Shown one piece after another: positions 1-6,418 of a stretch of DNA of 6,859 nucleotides (positions are counted from its first letter, which is position 1; each line of letters starts with the position of its first letter). The DNA lies in contig VFZQ01000292.1 of the NCBI GenBank assembly GCA_016871135.1, positions 1 through 6,859 of the forward strand. Direction: 5' to 3'. The notes beneath the pieces were generated by a model. The model was not told the origin of the DNA, did no database searches, and saw only the letters and a program-made list of their open reading frames with translations. Both the position numbers and the translations under genes were made by a program. This DNA comes from Acidobacteriota bacterium (GTDB lineage: Bacteria; Acidobacteriota; Terriglobia; Bryobacterales; Bryobacteraceae).

Positions 1-59
1 ATGGAAACGGGCCAACTTTACTAGTTGGAACCGCGCCATAATCTACCAATGCAACGTGG
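1..59. other. Unexplained 5' edge segment upstream of the truncated sulfatase
   Basis: This leading stretch is about 48% GC by hand count, against about 67% for the next 60 bases. In the sulfatase frame there is a TAA at 39-41, so the sulfatase reading frame cannot run unbroken to the window edge. Frame 1 is closed by a TAG at 22-24. Frame 2 is open from base 2 through this segment and runs past the sulfatase start before stopping, so a single frameshift near 50-60 could join a frame-2 upstream part to the sulfatase frame. I could not recognise its translation as sulfatase sequence. It may be a gene junction, a decayed coding region or an assembly error at a contig edge. Confidence 0.4.
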
Positions 60-758
60 ATGCGCGATCCGGCGGTGCGGCGCAAGTATGCCGCCGAGAT
101 CAGCGGAATTGACGATGGCGTCGGGCGCATACTCGCGACGTTGGACGAAGAGGGCGTGCGCGACAAAACCGTCGTAGCGTTTCTGGGCGATCAAGGGCTG
201 GCCGGCGGGCACTCGGGCTTTTGGGGCATGGGTGATCATACCCGCCCATTGACCGCGTTCGATTGGACGATGTCGATACCGCTCATCGTGTCGCATCGCG
301 GAAAAACTGCGGCAGGGCATCGCGCGGCGGAGATGGTAAGCACCTATGATGTAATGCCGTCGTTGCTCGAATACATGGGACTGGGTCAGAAACCCGCGGC
401 GTCACCTGGACGCAGTTTCGCGGGCGCGTTACGGGGCGAGGCACTGCGCGACTGGGATGACGCGGTGTACTTCGAGTTCGAGAATGTGCGCGCCGTTCGA
501 ACGCCGGAATGGAAGTACATCGAGCGCATTCATGAATCGCCGAATGAGCTGTATCACCTGAAAACCGATGCCGGCGAGCGGATGAATCTGATCAACGATG
601 CGCGGCATTCGGGCGTCCGCGCGGAGTTGAAGAAGAAGCTCGACGCGTTCTTTGCGCGTTATGCGGATCCGAAGTGGGACCTGTGGAAGGGCGGGCACTC
701 CAAGAGCGGGTTAATCACCGGAAAGCTGTTTGGGCTGGAGATTGTTGAGGGCAGATAA
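60..758 (+). CDS. Sulfatase, C-terminal part (5'-truncated or frameshifted)
   Basis: This is the C-terminal half of an alkaline-phosphatase-superfamily sulfatase, which hydrolyses sulfate esters, often on glycans. The 232 visible residues begin inside the domain with MRDPAVRRKYAAEISGIDDG, typical of the middle of these enzymes. FLGDQG follows (residues 41-46), holding the metal-binding Asp44, then GGHSGFWGMGDHTRP (49-63) and IPLIVSHRG (73-81). The C-terminal subdomain has VSTYDVMPSLLEYMGL and an EWKYIERIHESPNELYHL segment. The N-terminal half with the formylglycine motif C/S-x-P-S-R is absent; full-length relatives are usually about 450-550 residues. ATG 60 is simply the first available start, and the same frame has a stop at 39-41. 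The protein as drawn is therefore unlikely to be a working enzyme unless the break is a sequencing or assembly artefact. The Lys usually found after the GxWG motif is Met57 here. Its stop abuts the stop of the converging Uma2 gene. The family call is sure; the start and intactness are not. Confidence 0.85.
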   Translation: MRDPAVRRKYAAEISGIDDGVGRILATLDEEGVRDKTVVAFLGDQGLAGGHSGFWGMGDHTRPLTAFDWTMSIPLIVSHRGKTAAGHRAAEMVSTYDVMPSLLEYMGLGQKPAASPGRSFAGALRGEALRDWDDAVYFEFENVRAVRTPEWKYIERIHESPNELYHLKTDAGERMNLINDARHSGVRAELKKKLDAFFARYADPKWDLWKGGHSKSGLITGKLFGLEIVEGR

Positions 759-1259
759 CTACTCGAACAACTCCGCGTTTGGAACCGTGATGGAGAGTTC
801 CGGGATTGTCAGTTCGGCGACTTCTCGCAGGCCGCCGTCGCGGGTATAAAGACGTTGCGAATGTGGATCGATGAGCCAGACATGCTGCACACCCCAATGT
901 CGGTAGTCTTCCAGCTTTCCCCGCACAGCGGTCATCGAATCGTCCGGCGAGAGAATCTCAATTGCGATGAGCGGGGGATGTGACGGCACAAGTTCGACTG
1001 GCTCATTGCCGTGAAACACGGCGACGTCGGGGATCAAGTACAGGCCGTCGCCTAATTTTACGCGCAACTCCGAGCGAGGAAATAGGCGTGCGGTTTTGCG
1101 GAGCGCGGAAAAGAACACACAAAGGAAAACCTGGATTTTTGAATGAAGGTTGTCCGGCAAAGCGCGATCCACCAGTTCTCCGTCGCGAAATTCCTTGTCC
1201 GGATTGTCGAAGGACGTTCGCAAATACTCCTCGACGCTGGCGAGTGTTTTCACGCTCAT
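759..1259 (-). CDS. Uma2 family (DUF820) PD-(D/E)xK nuclease-fold protein
   Basis: The 166-residue cytoplasmic protein matches the Uma2/DUF820 family, which has a restriction-endonuclease-like fold but mostly unproven function. Seen in order are ASVEEYL near the N-terminus, an EFRDGELV strand (residues 23-30), His39, then PDVAVF with Asp78, IEILSP with Glu101, Lys115 in the following helix, and YRHWGVQHVWLIDP (119-132). Asp78, Glu101 and Lys115 are the likely PD-(D/E)xK set. Length is slightly below the usual 180-200 residues. I chose ATG 1259 because MSVKTLASVEEYL begins the conserved region. The upstream ATG at 1301 would add 14 residues unlike the family and overlap the receptor start. No Shine-Dalgarno is visible. 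Such genes are abundant, often solitary and of unclear role in Acidobacteriota and Cyanobacteria. It is transcribed away from the receptor operon and its stop abuts the sulfatase stop. Confidence 0.9.
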   Translation of the reverse strand: MSVKTLASVEEYLRTSFDNPDKEFRDGELVDRALPDNLHSKIQVFLCVFFSALRKTARLFPRSELRVKLGDGLYLIPDVAVFHGNEPVELVPSHPPLIAIEILSPDDSMTAVRGKLEDYRHWGVQHVWLIDPHSQRLYTRDGGLREVAELTIPELSITVPNAELFE

Positions 1260-1299
1260 GTCCCAAATTGTAGCGCTGTGGTTTGATATCCTGCCGATC
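1260..1299. promoter_or_regulatory. 40-base divergent intergenic region between Uma2 and receptor genes
   Basis: Both start codons must be served from this gap or from inside the neighbouring gene. On the minus strand TACAAT (1272 down to 1267) is a 5-of-6 match to a sigma-70 -10 box, and its expected transcription start falls at or one base before the Uma2 ATG at 1259. That would give a leaderless message and fits the lack of a ribosome binding site. I see no good -35 partner. On the plus strand the TGATAT at 1284-1289 is only a weak -10 candidate for the receptor. Promoter assignment is therefore tentative. Confidence 0.3.
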
Positions 1300-4200
1300 A
1301 TGCAACGCTTCGCTTGGGGTCTGCTGGCGGCCGCGCTTTCCTACGCGCAAAACATCTCCGCCGGTCTATCGGGAACGGTGGTCGATTCCACCGATGCTGC
1401 AATGCCGGGCGTGACGGTGCAGGTGTCCGCCGCGCGCACCGGCTTCAAGCGCGAAACGGTCACTAACCAATCGGGTTTCTTTGCGTTTCCGGACCTGACC
1501 TCGGGCAGCTACACGATCCATGTCGAAAAAGCCGGCTTCAAGAAATACGAGCAATCGGATATCGCACTGAACTCCGGCGATCAACGCACGCTGGGCCGCA
1601 TCCGACTGCAGGTCGGCGAGGTTTCGCAACAGGTTTCCGTCATCGCCGATGTCGCGCAGGTGCAGTTGGCCTCGAGCGAAAAATCAAGCGCCTTGACGCA
1701 GGACGACATTCAGAATCTGGCGTTGCGCGGCCGCGACGTGTTCGACGCTCTAGCCCTGATGCCCGGCGTTGTCGATACAAGCGAAGGCCGCGAATCGCCA
1801 TCGCAAACTTCGTTGCAGGGGCTGTTTCTGGCGGGAGGCCGCGACAATGCGAAGAATGTCGCGATTGACGGCATTACAACGTTGGATACGGGATCGAACG
1901 GCTCAACGCATTCGATGCCATCGCTCGATTCCGTCGGCGAAGTGAAGGTGCTGCTATCGAACTACGCGGCCGAATATGGACGCAACTCGGGCGGCGCGAT
2001 CACGATCGTCACGCGCGGCGGCGGCAAACGAATGAACGGTTCGTTCGGCTGGTACAACCGGCATGAACGATACGCCGCTAACAACTGGCTCAACAATCAA
2101 CGCGGTGTTGCGCGGCAGCCCTATCGCTACAACATCGGCAGCTACACACTCGGCGGGCCGATCTACATTCCCGGCAAGTTTAATCGCGACAAATCGAAAC
2201 TCTTCTTCTTCTGGTCGCAAGAGTTCCAGCGCCAGTTCGTCGAGTTCGGCACGCGGACCGTCACCGTCCCGACCGCACTGGAACGCGCGGGCGACTACTC
2301 GGATTCGCGCAACACCAACGGTGCCCTGCGCATCGTGCGCGATCCGCTGAGCGAACGCGCCGCCAACGGCGCCAAGATGCAGTTCCCAGGCAATATCGTC
2401 CCAGCCTCGCGCATGGATCCACTCGGCCAGCGCATCTTGAACTTGTTCCCGATGCCGAACTACGTCGACCCCGCCGCAAGCCGCCGCTATCAGTGGAACT
2501 TTATCTCGGCGGCAAGCGGCAGCTATCCGCGGCGCACCGAAATCTTGCGCGTCGATTATCAGCCGCACGCGAAACTGCAGACGAATCTACGCGTCAGCAA
2601 CACGGCCGATCAACAGGAGGTCCCGTGGGGCAGCTGGGTAACCGGTTCCGTGAATTATCCGCTGACACCCGTCGTGTTCCGTCAGCCCGGCCGCGGCGCG
2701 ACATTGCGAGCGACATGGACGGTCTCGCCGACGATCTTTAACGAACTCTCCGGCGGCGTCAGCCAGAACCGGCTCTGGTACTATCCGCGTGACCCGGAAA
2801 AGGTCGACCGGAAAGCGCTTGGCATCGATCTCCCGCAGTGGAATCCGGGGTTGAACGCGGGTAACTTCCTGCCGAACATCAATTTCAGTCAGGTGCAAAA
2901 TTGGGCCAATCCGTCGATGTCGGATGGCACGCCCTACGACAACGCGAACCTGATCATATCCATCACCGACAACCTGAGCAAGATTTGGAAGACGCATCAG
3001 TTTAAGTTCGGTTTCTATTACGAGAAGACGCGCAAGGACCAGAGCGCCAACGCCGCAACGCGCGGATCGATCGCCTTCAACAGCAATGCGTTAAACGAAT
3101 ACGACACAGGCTTCGCATATGCCAACGCGTTCATCGGCGCCTTCGACAGCTACACCGAAGCCAACGCGCGGCCGCGCGGCAATTACTTCTTCCGCAACTT
3201 CGAATTCTATGCGCAGGACGCGTGGCGCGCCAAGCCGAATCTGCTTCTCGATTTCGGCCTGCGGTTCTATGCAAATCCTCCGACCTACGATCGCGGCCTG
3301 CAGTTGCACACCTTTCTTCCATCGGCCTACGACGAGACGAAGGCGCCCGTGTTGCTCCGGCCCGCGCTCGATGCGGCTGGCCGCACGGTGGCGCTGGATC
3401 CGACCTCGGGCAGAACGTTCGCCGAGGGTTTCATCGGCACCTATGCGCCAGGCGTCGGCACGCCGGCCATCGGCATGGTGCGCGCGGGCAACGGCATTCC
3501 GAATGGGCTTTACGACATCCCGGCTGTAATGATGGCGCCGCGTTTCGGCTTCTCCTACGATCCGTTCCGCAAGGGCCGCACTGCGATCCGCGGCGGCGCC
3601 GGTGTTTTCTTCGACCGCATCCAGGGCAACATGGCTTACAACATGCTGCCGAATCCGCCGTCCATCTTCTCACCGACCGTCTACTACGGCACATTGAACG
3701 GACTGCGGCAAACACAAGGATCGGGCGTGCTGGCGCCGTCGGGCACCGTGCGCGGAATATTCGGCGATAACCCGATGCCGACAACGTACAACTTCTCCCT
3801 CGGCTTCCAACAGCAAATTGGACGGGGTACGCTGCTCGATGCGTCGTATGTGGGATCGCTCAGCCGTCATCAGTTGTGGCAGCGCAACATCAACCCGATT
3901 CCGCTGTATGCGACGCACCTCGAAGTAAATCCGCAGAACCGCAATCCAGCCCGCCCGAACAACGCGCTGCCGGTGAATTTCCTGCGGCCGATTCAGGGCT
4001 ACGGCGACATCCTTCTCTACGAATTCGCGGCGACCTCCAACTACAACTCGGCGCAGATGCGCTTCACACAACGCTTCGGCCGGAACTTCAACTGGGGCGC
4101 GAGCTACACATTTTCGAAAGCGCTGGGTACATCGCCCAGCGATGGCTTCACGGTCAGTCCTTTCTTCTCGCCGCGTGCCTGGCACTACGGTCCGCTGAAT

Positions 4201-4722
4201 TATGACCGCACGCAGGTGATCGCGCTGAACTACAACTGGACGATGCCGTTCAAGCGGAACGCACTCGTCAAAGGCTGGCAGGTTTCCGGCATCACGCGCG
4301 GCCAATCGGGCGCCCCGTTCACGCCGGGCTACACGTTGATCAATGGTGCCGATATCACCGGGTCGAGCAGCCAGGCGGCGCGTCTGGTCGTCATCGATCC
4401 CACGGCGCCGCCGGACACGCGCTTCCGCGCGCCCGCGCGCGGCGAATTCGGCAACCTCGGCAACAATACGTTTCGCGGCCCCGGATTCCTAAATCACGAT
4501 ATCTCGCTCTATCGCAACTTCCGGCTGAAGATCGAGCGCATGACGGCGCAGTTGCGGTTTGAAACCTACAACACGTTTAATCACACACAGTACAGCAGCG
4601 TCTCGCAGTCAACTCGCTGGGATGGCGCAGGCGCGACGACGCAGACCGATCCTCTTTTCCTCGAACCGACGGCGGCTCGTCCGCCCCGGCGCATTCAACT
4701 GGCTGTTCGCTTCAACTGGTAA
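1300..4722 (+). CDS. TonB-dependent receptor with N-terminal carboxypeptidase-regulatory-like domain (Oar-like)
   Basis: This is a large outer-membrane receptor of 1140 residues, of the Oar/acidobacterial type, expected to take up or bind a ligand using TonB energy. A signal peptide covers about residues 1-16 (MQRFAWGLLAAALSYA, cleavage likely before QN). A CarboxypepD-reg-like Ig-fold domain follows at about 21-105, with SGTVVDSTDAAMPGVTV and SGFFAFPDLTSGSYTI as hallmarks. The plug spans about 120-245, with LRGRDVFDALALMPGVV, AIDGI and NYAAEYGRNSGGAITIVTR. The rest is a beta-barrel rich in aromatic and alternating segments, ending in the strand RRIQLAVRFNW with a C-terminal aromatic residue. 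The frame is open back to 1150, but ATG 1300 is preferred because it begins the signal peptide and clears the divergent gene. No clear Shine-Dalgarno precedes it. Protein A starts 4 bases after the stop, so it probably leads the operon. The substrate cannot be told from sequence; a glycan or peptide is plausible from the neighbours. Confidence 0.95.
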   Translation: MQRFAWGLLAAALSYAQNISAGLSGTVVDSTDAAMPGVTVQVSAARTGFKRETVTNQSGFFAFPDLTSGSYTIHVEKAGFKKYEQSDIALNSGDQRTLGRIRLQVGEVSQQVSVIADVAQVQLASSEKSSALTQDDIQNLALRGRDVFDALALMPGVVDTSEGRESPSQTSLQGLFLAGGRDNAKNVAIDGITTLDTGSNGSTHSMPSLDSVGEVKVLLSNYAAEYGRNSGGAITIVTRGGGKRMNGSFGWYNRHERYAANNWLNNQRGVARQPYRYNIGSYTLGGPIYIPGKFNRDKSKLFFFWSQEFQRQFVEFGTRTVTVPTALERAGDYSDSRNTNGALRIVRDPLSERAANGAKMQFPGNIVPASRMDPLGQRILNLFPMPNYVDPAASRRYQWNFISAASGSYPRRTEILRVDYQPHAKLQTNLRVSNTADQQEVPWGSWVTGSVNYPLTPVVFRQPGRGATLRATWTVSPTIFNELSGGVSQNRLWYYPRDPEKVDRKALGIDLPQWNPGLNAGNFLPNINFSQVQNWANPSMSDGTPYDNANLIISITDNLSKIWKTHQFKFGFYYEKTRKDQSANAATRGSIAFNSNALNEYDTGFAYANAFIGAFDSYTEANARPRGNYFFRNFEFYAQDAWRAKPNLLLDFGLRFYANPPTYDRGLQLHTFLPSAYDETKAPVLLRPALDAAGRTVALDPTSGRTFAEGFIGTYAPGVGTPAIGMVRAGNGIPNGLYDIPAVMMAPRFGFSYDPFRKGRTAIRGGAGVFFDRIQGNMAYNMLPNPPSIFSPTVYYGTLNGLRQTQGSGVLAPSGTVRGIFGDNPMPTTYNFSLGFQQQIGRGTLLDASYVGSLSRHQLWQRNINPIPLYATHLEVNPQNRNPARPNNALPVNFLRPIQGYGDILLYEFAATSNYNSAQMRFTQRFGRNFNWGASYTFSKALGTSPSDGFTVSPFFSPRAWHYGPLNYDRTQVIALNYNWTMPFKRNALVKGWQVSGITRGQSGAPFTPGYTLINGADITGSSSQAARLVVIDPTAPPDTRFRAPARGEFGNLGNNTFRGPGFLNHDISLYRNFRLKIERMTAQLRFETYNTFNHTQYSSVSQSTRWDGAGATTQTDPLFLEPTAARPPRRIQLAVRFNW

Positions 4723-4726
4723 ATCG

Positions 4727-5164
4727 ATGCGTGCAGACAACCCTATCGTCGATTACTGGTTCGAAGAGGCCGCCAAGCCTGCGTCGGAAACGCAACAGCG
4801 GACCGACGTGTACAGCGTGATCCTCGAGGTCGGGCTGGATGTCGGAGTTGACGTACTGGCGGCCTTTGCCGGCGGGCGCGCGCGATTCCTAAGTCACACA
4901 GGCGACATTTCGATGTGGGAAGGGGGCGATGGGCCCGCTGCGCGTCTGATCGCGGAGACGCTGGAGCACGCCAAGACGATTGCGCAAACTGTCGCGGAAC
5001 CCCATAGCGGCCGGCTTACCGCGCCGGAAGATGGAACAATTCGCATCTCGGTATTTACAGGCGCCGGCGTGCATCGAGCCCACGGGCCGATCGACGGGTT
5101 CAACGATCATCCCGTTTTCAACGCCGCCGTGGATATGATGAACGAGTTGGAAGGAGAAAACTAA
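4727..5164 (+). CDS. Small conserved protein of unknown function (protein A of a tandem paralogue pair)
   Basis: I do not recognise this 145-residue protein. It has no signal peptide or membrane segment and is acidic, so it is probably cytoplasmic. It is a clear paralogue of protein B at 5211: about 64 of 137 aligned residues are identical by hand. The shared core runs VILEVGL-x2-G-x-DVLAAF, then GRAR-x-L-x-H-x-G, then WEGG-x-GP (about residues 31-70). A helical stretch with conserved AK and IA follows, then RISV (about 106-109) and HGP near 118. The frame is open upstream into the receptor gene, but ATG 4727 is chosen because homology to B starts at residue 7 and upstream codons are out-of-frame receptor sequence. 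The gap to the receptor stop is only 4 bases and no ribosome binding site is visible, so translation probably depends on coupling. The two-copy conservation argues strongly that it is a real gene. Confidence 0.8.
   Translation: MRADNPIVDYWFEEAAKPASETQQRTDVYSVILEVGLDVGVDVLAAFAGGRARFLSHTGDISMWEGGDGPAARLIAETLEHAKTIAQTVAEPHSGRLTAPEDGTIRISVFTGAGVHRAHGPIDGFNDHPVFNAAVDMMNELEGEN
5151..5156 (+). promoter_or_regulatory. Strong Shine-Dalgarno AAGGAG in front of the mini-ORF
   Basis: AAGGAG lies in the last codons of protein A, 7 bases before the ATG at 5164. It is the best Shine-Dalgarno match I found before any start in this window. It is too far from the protein B start at 5211 (about 54 bases) to serve that start directly, so it points to the mini-ORF. 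Confidence 0.6.
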
Positions 5165-5214
5165 TGCGGCCCGATGAAAAACTTCCGGCGCTGTTTACGC
5201 TCTTGCAAGTATGA
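5164..5214 (+). CDS. Possible 16-residue coupling or leader mini-ORF between proteins A and B
   Basis: The reading frame encodes MRPDEKLPALFTLLQV. Its ATG overlaps the protein A stop in TAATG (5162-5166), and its TGA overlaps the protein B start in ATGA (5211-5214). A strong AAGGAG sits 7 bases upstream, while protein B has no ribosome binding site of its own. The simplest reading is a translational coupling device: ribosomes load at the mini-ORF and re-initiate at B. Alternatives are the remnant of an eroded N-terminus, or chance. The peptide resembles nothing I know, and nothing shows that it has a function as a peptide. Confidence 0.35.
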   Translation: MRPDEKLPALFTLLQV

Positions 5215-5654
5215 ACACCGCAATGATTGATATCTGGTACGCCGAAGCGGCTAAACCGTCGGCCAACACCACGGGTCCGCTGGACGTTCGGGGCGTGATC
5301 CTCGAAGTGGGCCTGGAAGAGGGCCTCGACGTGCTTGCCGCGTTTGGAGACGGCCGCGCTCGCTACCTGAACCACAGCGGCAACGTTGTGATCTGGGAGG
5401 GCGGGGAAGGACCGGTCGCCGAACTGGCAGCGGCGCTGATCGAGAGCGCGAAGCCGATCGCGGAGAACATCGGCGTGCACGACGGCGAACGGCCTCCCGC
5501 GCCGCCGGCGGGATCCATGCGCATTAGCGTGCTGACCGAGAGCGGTTTGCATTTCGGTCAAGGACCGATGAGCGCCTTCGGCAGCCATCCGATGGCGGCG
5601 CCGGTACTTGATGCCGGTGTTGCGTTGATGGGCGCGCTCGTGGAGATGCGATGA
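5211..5654 (+). CDS. Small conserved protein of unknown function (protein B, paralogue of A)
   Basis: I do not recognise this 147-residue protein beyond its clear relationship to protein A. Shared positions include D-x-W and EAAKP near the N-terminus (about residues 7-16), VILEVGL, LDVLAAF, DGRARYLNHSG, IWEGGEGP (about 61-68), RISV (about 104-107) and FG-x-HP. It carries no signal peptide. Compared with A it has a proline-rich linker, RPPAPPAG (about 93-100), before the RISV strand. The pattern suggests a small alpha/beta domain, but no catalytic motif is evident. ATG 5211 is used; ATG 5223 is possible and would begin MIDIWYAEAAKP, close to where homology with A starts. Its own start lacks a Shine-Dalgarno and overlaps the stop of the upstream mini-ORF. 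Its stop overlaps the deacetylase start as ATGA, so it is embedded in the operon. Confidence 0.82.
   Translation: MNTAMIDIWYAEAAKPSANTTGPLDVRGVILEVGLEEGLDVLAAFGDGRARYLNHSGNVVIWEGGEGPVAELAAALIESAKPIAENIGVHDGERPPAPPAGSMRISVLTESGLHFGQGPMSAFGSHPMAAPVLDAGVALMGALVEMR
5642..5645 (+). promoter_or_regulatory. Ribosome binding site GGAG for the deacetylase
   Basis: GGAG lies 5 bases before ATG 5651, inside the end of the protein B gene. Together with the ATGA overlap it supports 5651 as the true start of the deacetylase. Confidence 0.55.
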
Positions 5655-6418
5655 TCCGGCGGCGGTTCGTTCAGAGCGCGTTGAGTCTGGCCGCGCCGCC
5701 ACCGTCCAAGACGCACATCGTCTCATTGAGCTTCGACGACGGCTTCAAGAAGTCGTTCTACAAAATCGCCGAGATTCATGAGAGCCTCGGTCTGCGCGCG
5801 TGTCTGAACGTCATCGCGATCGGTCATACGGCGCAGTTCGACATTGGCCGGCTGTCCAGCGGCGGCGCCAACACGAATGTGCCGCTCGGTGGCTTCGACG
5901 ACTGGAACAAGTTGAAACGGCGCGGGCATGAAGTGATGGCGCACACCTATGACCATGCGCGCCTGATCGAACTGCCGCTCGCGCAAGCGAAGGAGTTGAT
6001 CGATAAATGCACGGCGTACTTCGAGCGAAACCTCGAAGGTTTCAAGACAGGCGAATCGATCTACAGCTTTGCCTACAACGCATCGAACGCGGAACTCGAC
6101 GAGTACGCGTTGTCGAAATATCTCGGGATACGCACGCGCGGCGGTGCCGTTAATCCGCTGCCGCCGAGGCGGCGAGCCGGCTGCGTTTCGTTCGGTCCGG
6201 GCAACTGCGATGCGTTCGTAGCCGCCGAAATCGACAAGTTCCTGGCCTCGGCAGGCGGATGGTTCGTCTTCAACGCGCATGGACTCGACGAGGAAGGGTG
6301 GGGGCCGATGTCGTCGGCGTTCCTCACCTCTTTGCTGACGCGTCTGTCGAAGTTGCCGCACGTCGAACTACTGCCCGTGGGCGCCGTGCTTCAGCGCGAA
6401 GCGAAATTGAAGCTGTAG
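5651..6418 (+). CDS. Polysaccharide deacetylase family protein (NodB-like) with Tat-like N-terminus
   Basis: This 255-residue protein is a predicted metal-dependent carbohydrate esterase 4-like deacetylase, removing N- or O-acetyl groups from a glycan. Motif 1 is SFDDGF (residues 27-32), with Asp29 the likely catalytic base and Asp30 a metal ligand. Motif 2 is HTYDH (98-102), with His98 and His102 completing the Asp-His-His metal site. A late FNAHGLDEEGWGP segment (207-219) supplies His210, the usual position of the second catalytic histidine. The canonical R-x-P-Y motif 3 is not obvious; SFAYNASN (139-146) occupies that area. The N-terminus MIRRRFVQSALSLAA carries a twin-arginine-like RRxFV, suggesting Tat export, but the hydrophobic stretch is very short and the NodB domain begins by residue 22. 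The start overlaps the protein B stop (ATGA). The 3' end overlaps the converging downstream gene by 28 bases. The exact substrate is unknown. Confidence 0.9.
   Translation: MIRRRFVQSALSLAAPPPSKTHIVSLSFDDGFKKSFYKIAEIHESLGLRACLNVIAIGHTAQFDIGRLSSGGANTNVPLGGFDDWNKLKRRGHEVMAHTYDHARLIELPLAQAKELIDKCTAYFERNLEGFKTGESIYSFAYNASNAELDEYALSKYLGIRTRGGAVNPLPPRRRAGCVSFGPGNCDAFVAAEIDKFLASAGGWFVFNAHGLDEEGWGPMSSAFLTSLLTRLSKLPHVELLPVGAVLQREAKLKL

Noticed and set aside
1..24. ATG at base 1 as a gene start
   Set aside because: That frame stops after seven codons (TAG at 22-24) and has no visible upstream context.
1150..1299. Upstream extension of the receptor frame starting at 1150
   Set aside because: It runs antisense through the 5' part of the Uma2 gene and would bury the signal peptide that begins at ATG 1300.
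1260..1301. Longer Uma2 start at 1301
   Set aside because: The 14 extra residues do not resemble the family N-terminus, and the start would overlap the receptor start codon.
1954..2568. Long minus-strand open frame opposite the receptor
   Set aside because: It is a GC-rich shadow frame with no recognisable domain; the plus strand clearly encodes the receptor barrel.
3670..4305. 211-codon minus-strand open frame opposite the receptor
   Set aside because: Its composition is typical of an antisense shadow, with no motifs and no plausible start context.
4559..4726. Upstream extension of protein A inside the receptor gene
   Set aside because: The added residues are an out-of-frame reading of the receptor C-terminus; homology to paralogue B begins only after ATG 4727.
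5118..5726. 202-codon minus-strand open frame opposite protein B
   Set aside because: The paralogy between A and B fixes the plus strand as coding; the antisense product has no family features.
6160..6173. Perfect GCCGCC-GA-GGCGGC inverted repeat as a possible terminator
   Set aside because: It lies inside the deacetylase coding region, has only a 2-base loop and no T-run, and is expected by chance in GC-rich sequence.
5723..6361. 212-codon minus-strand open frame opposite the deacetylase
   Set aside because: The plus strand carries the intact deacetylase motifs; the antisense frame is a codon-bias shadow.
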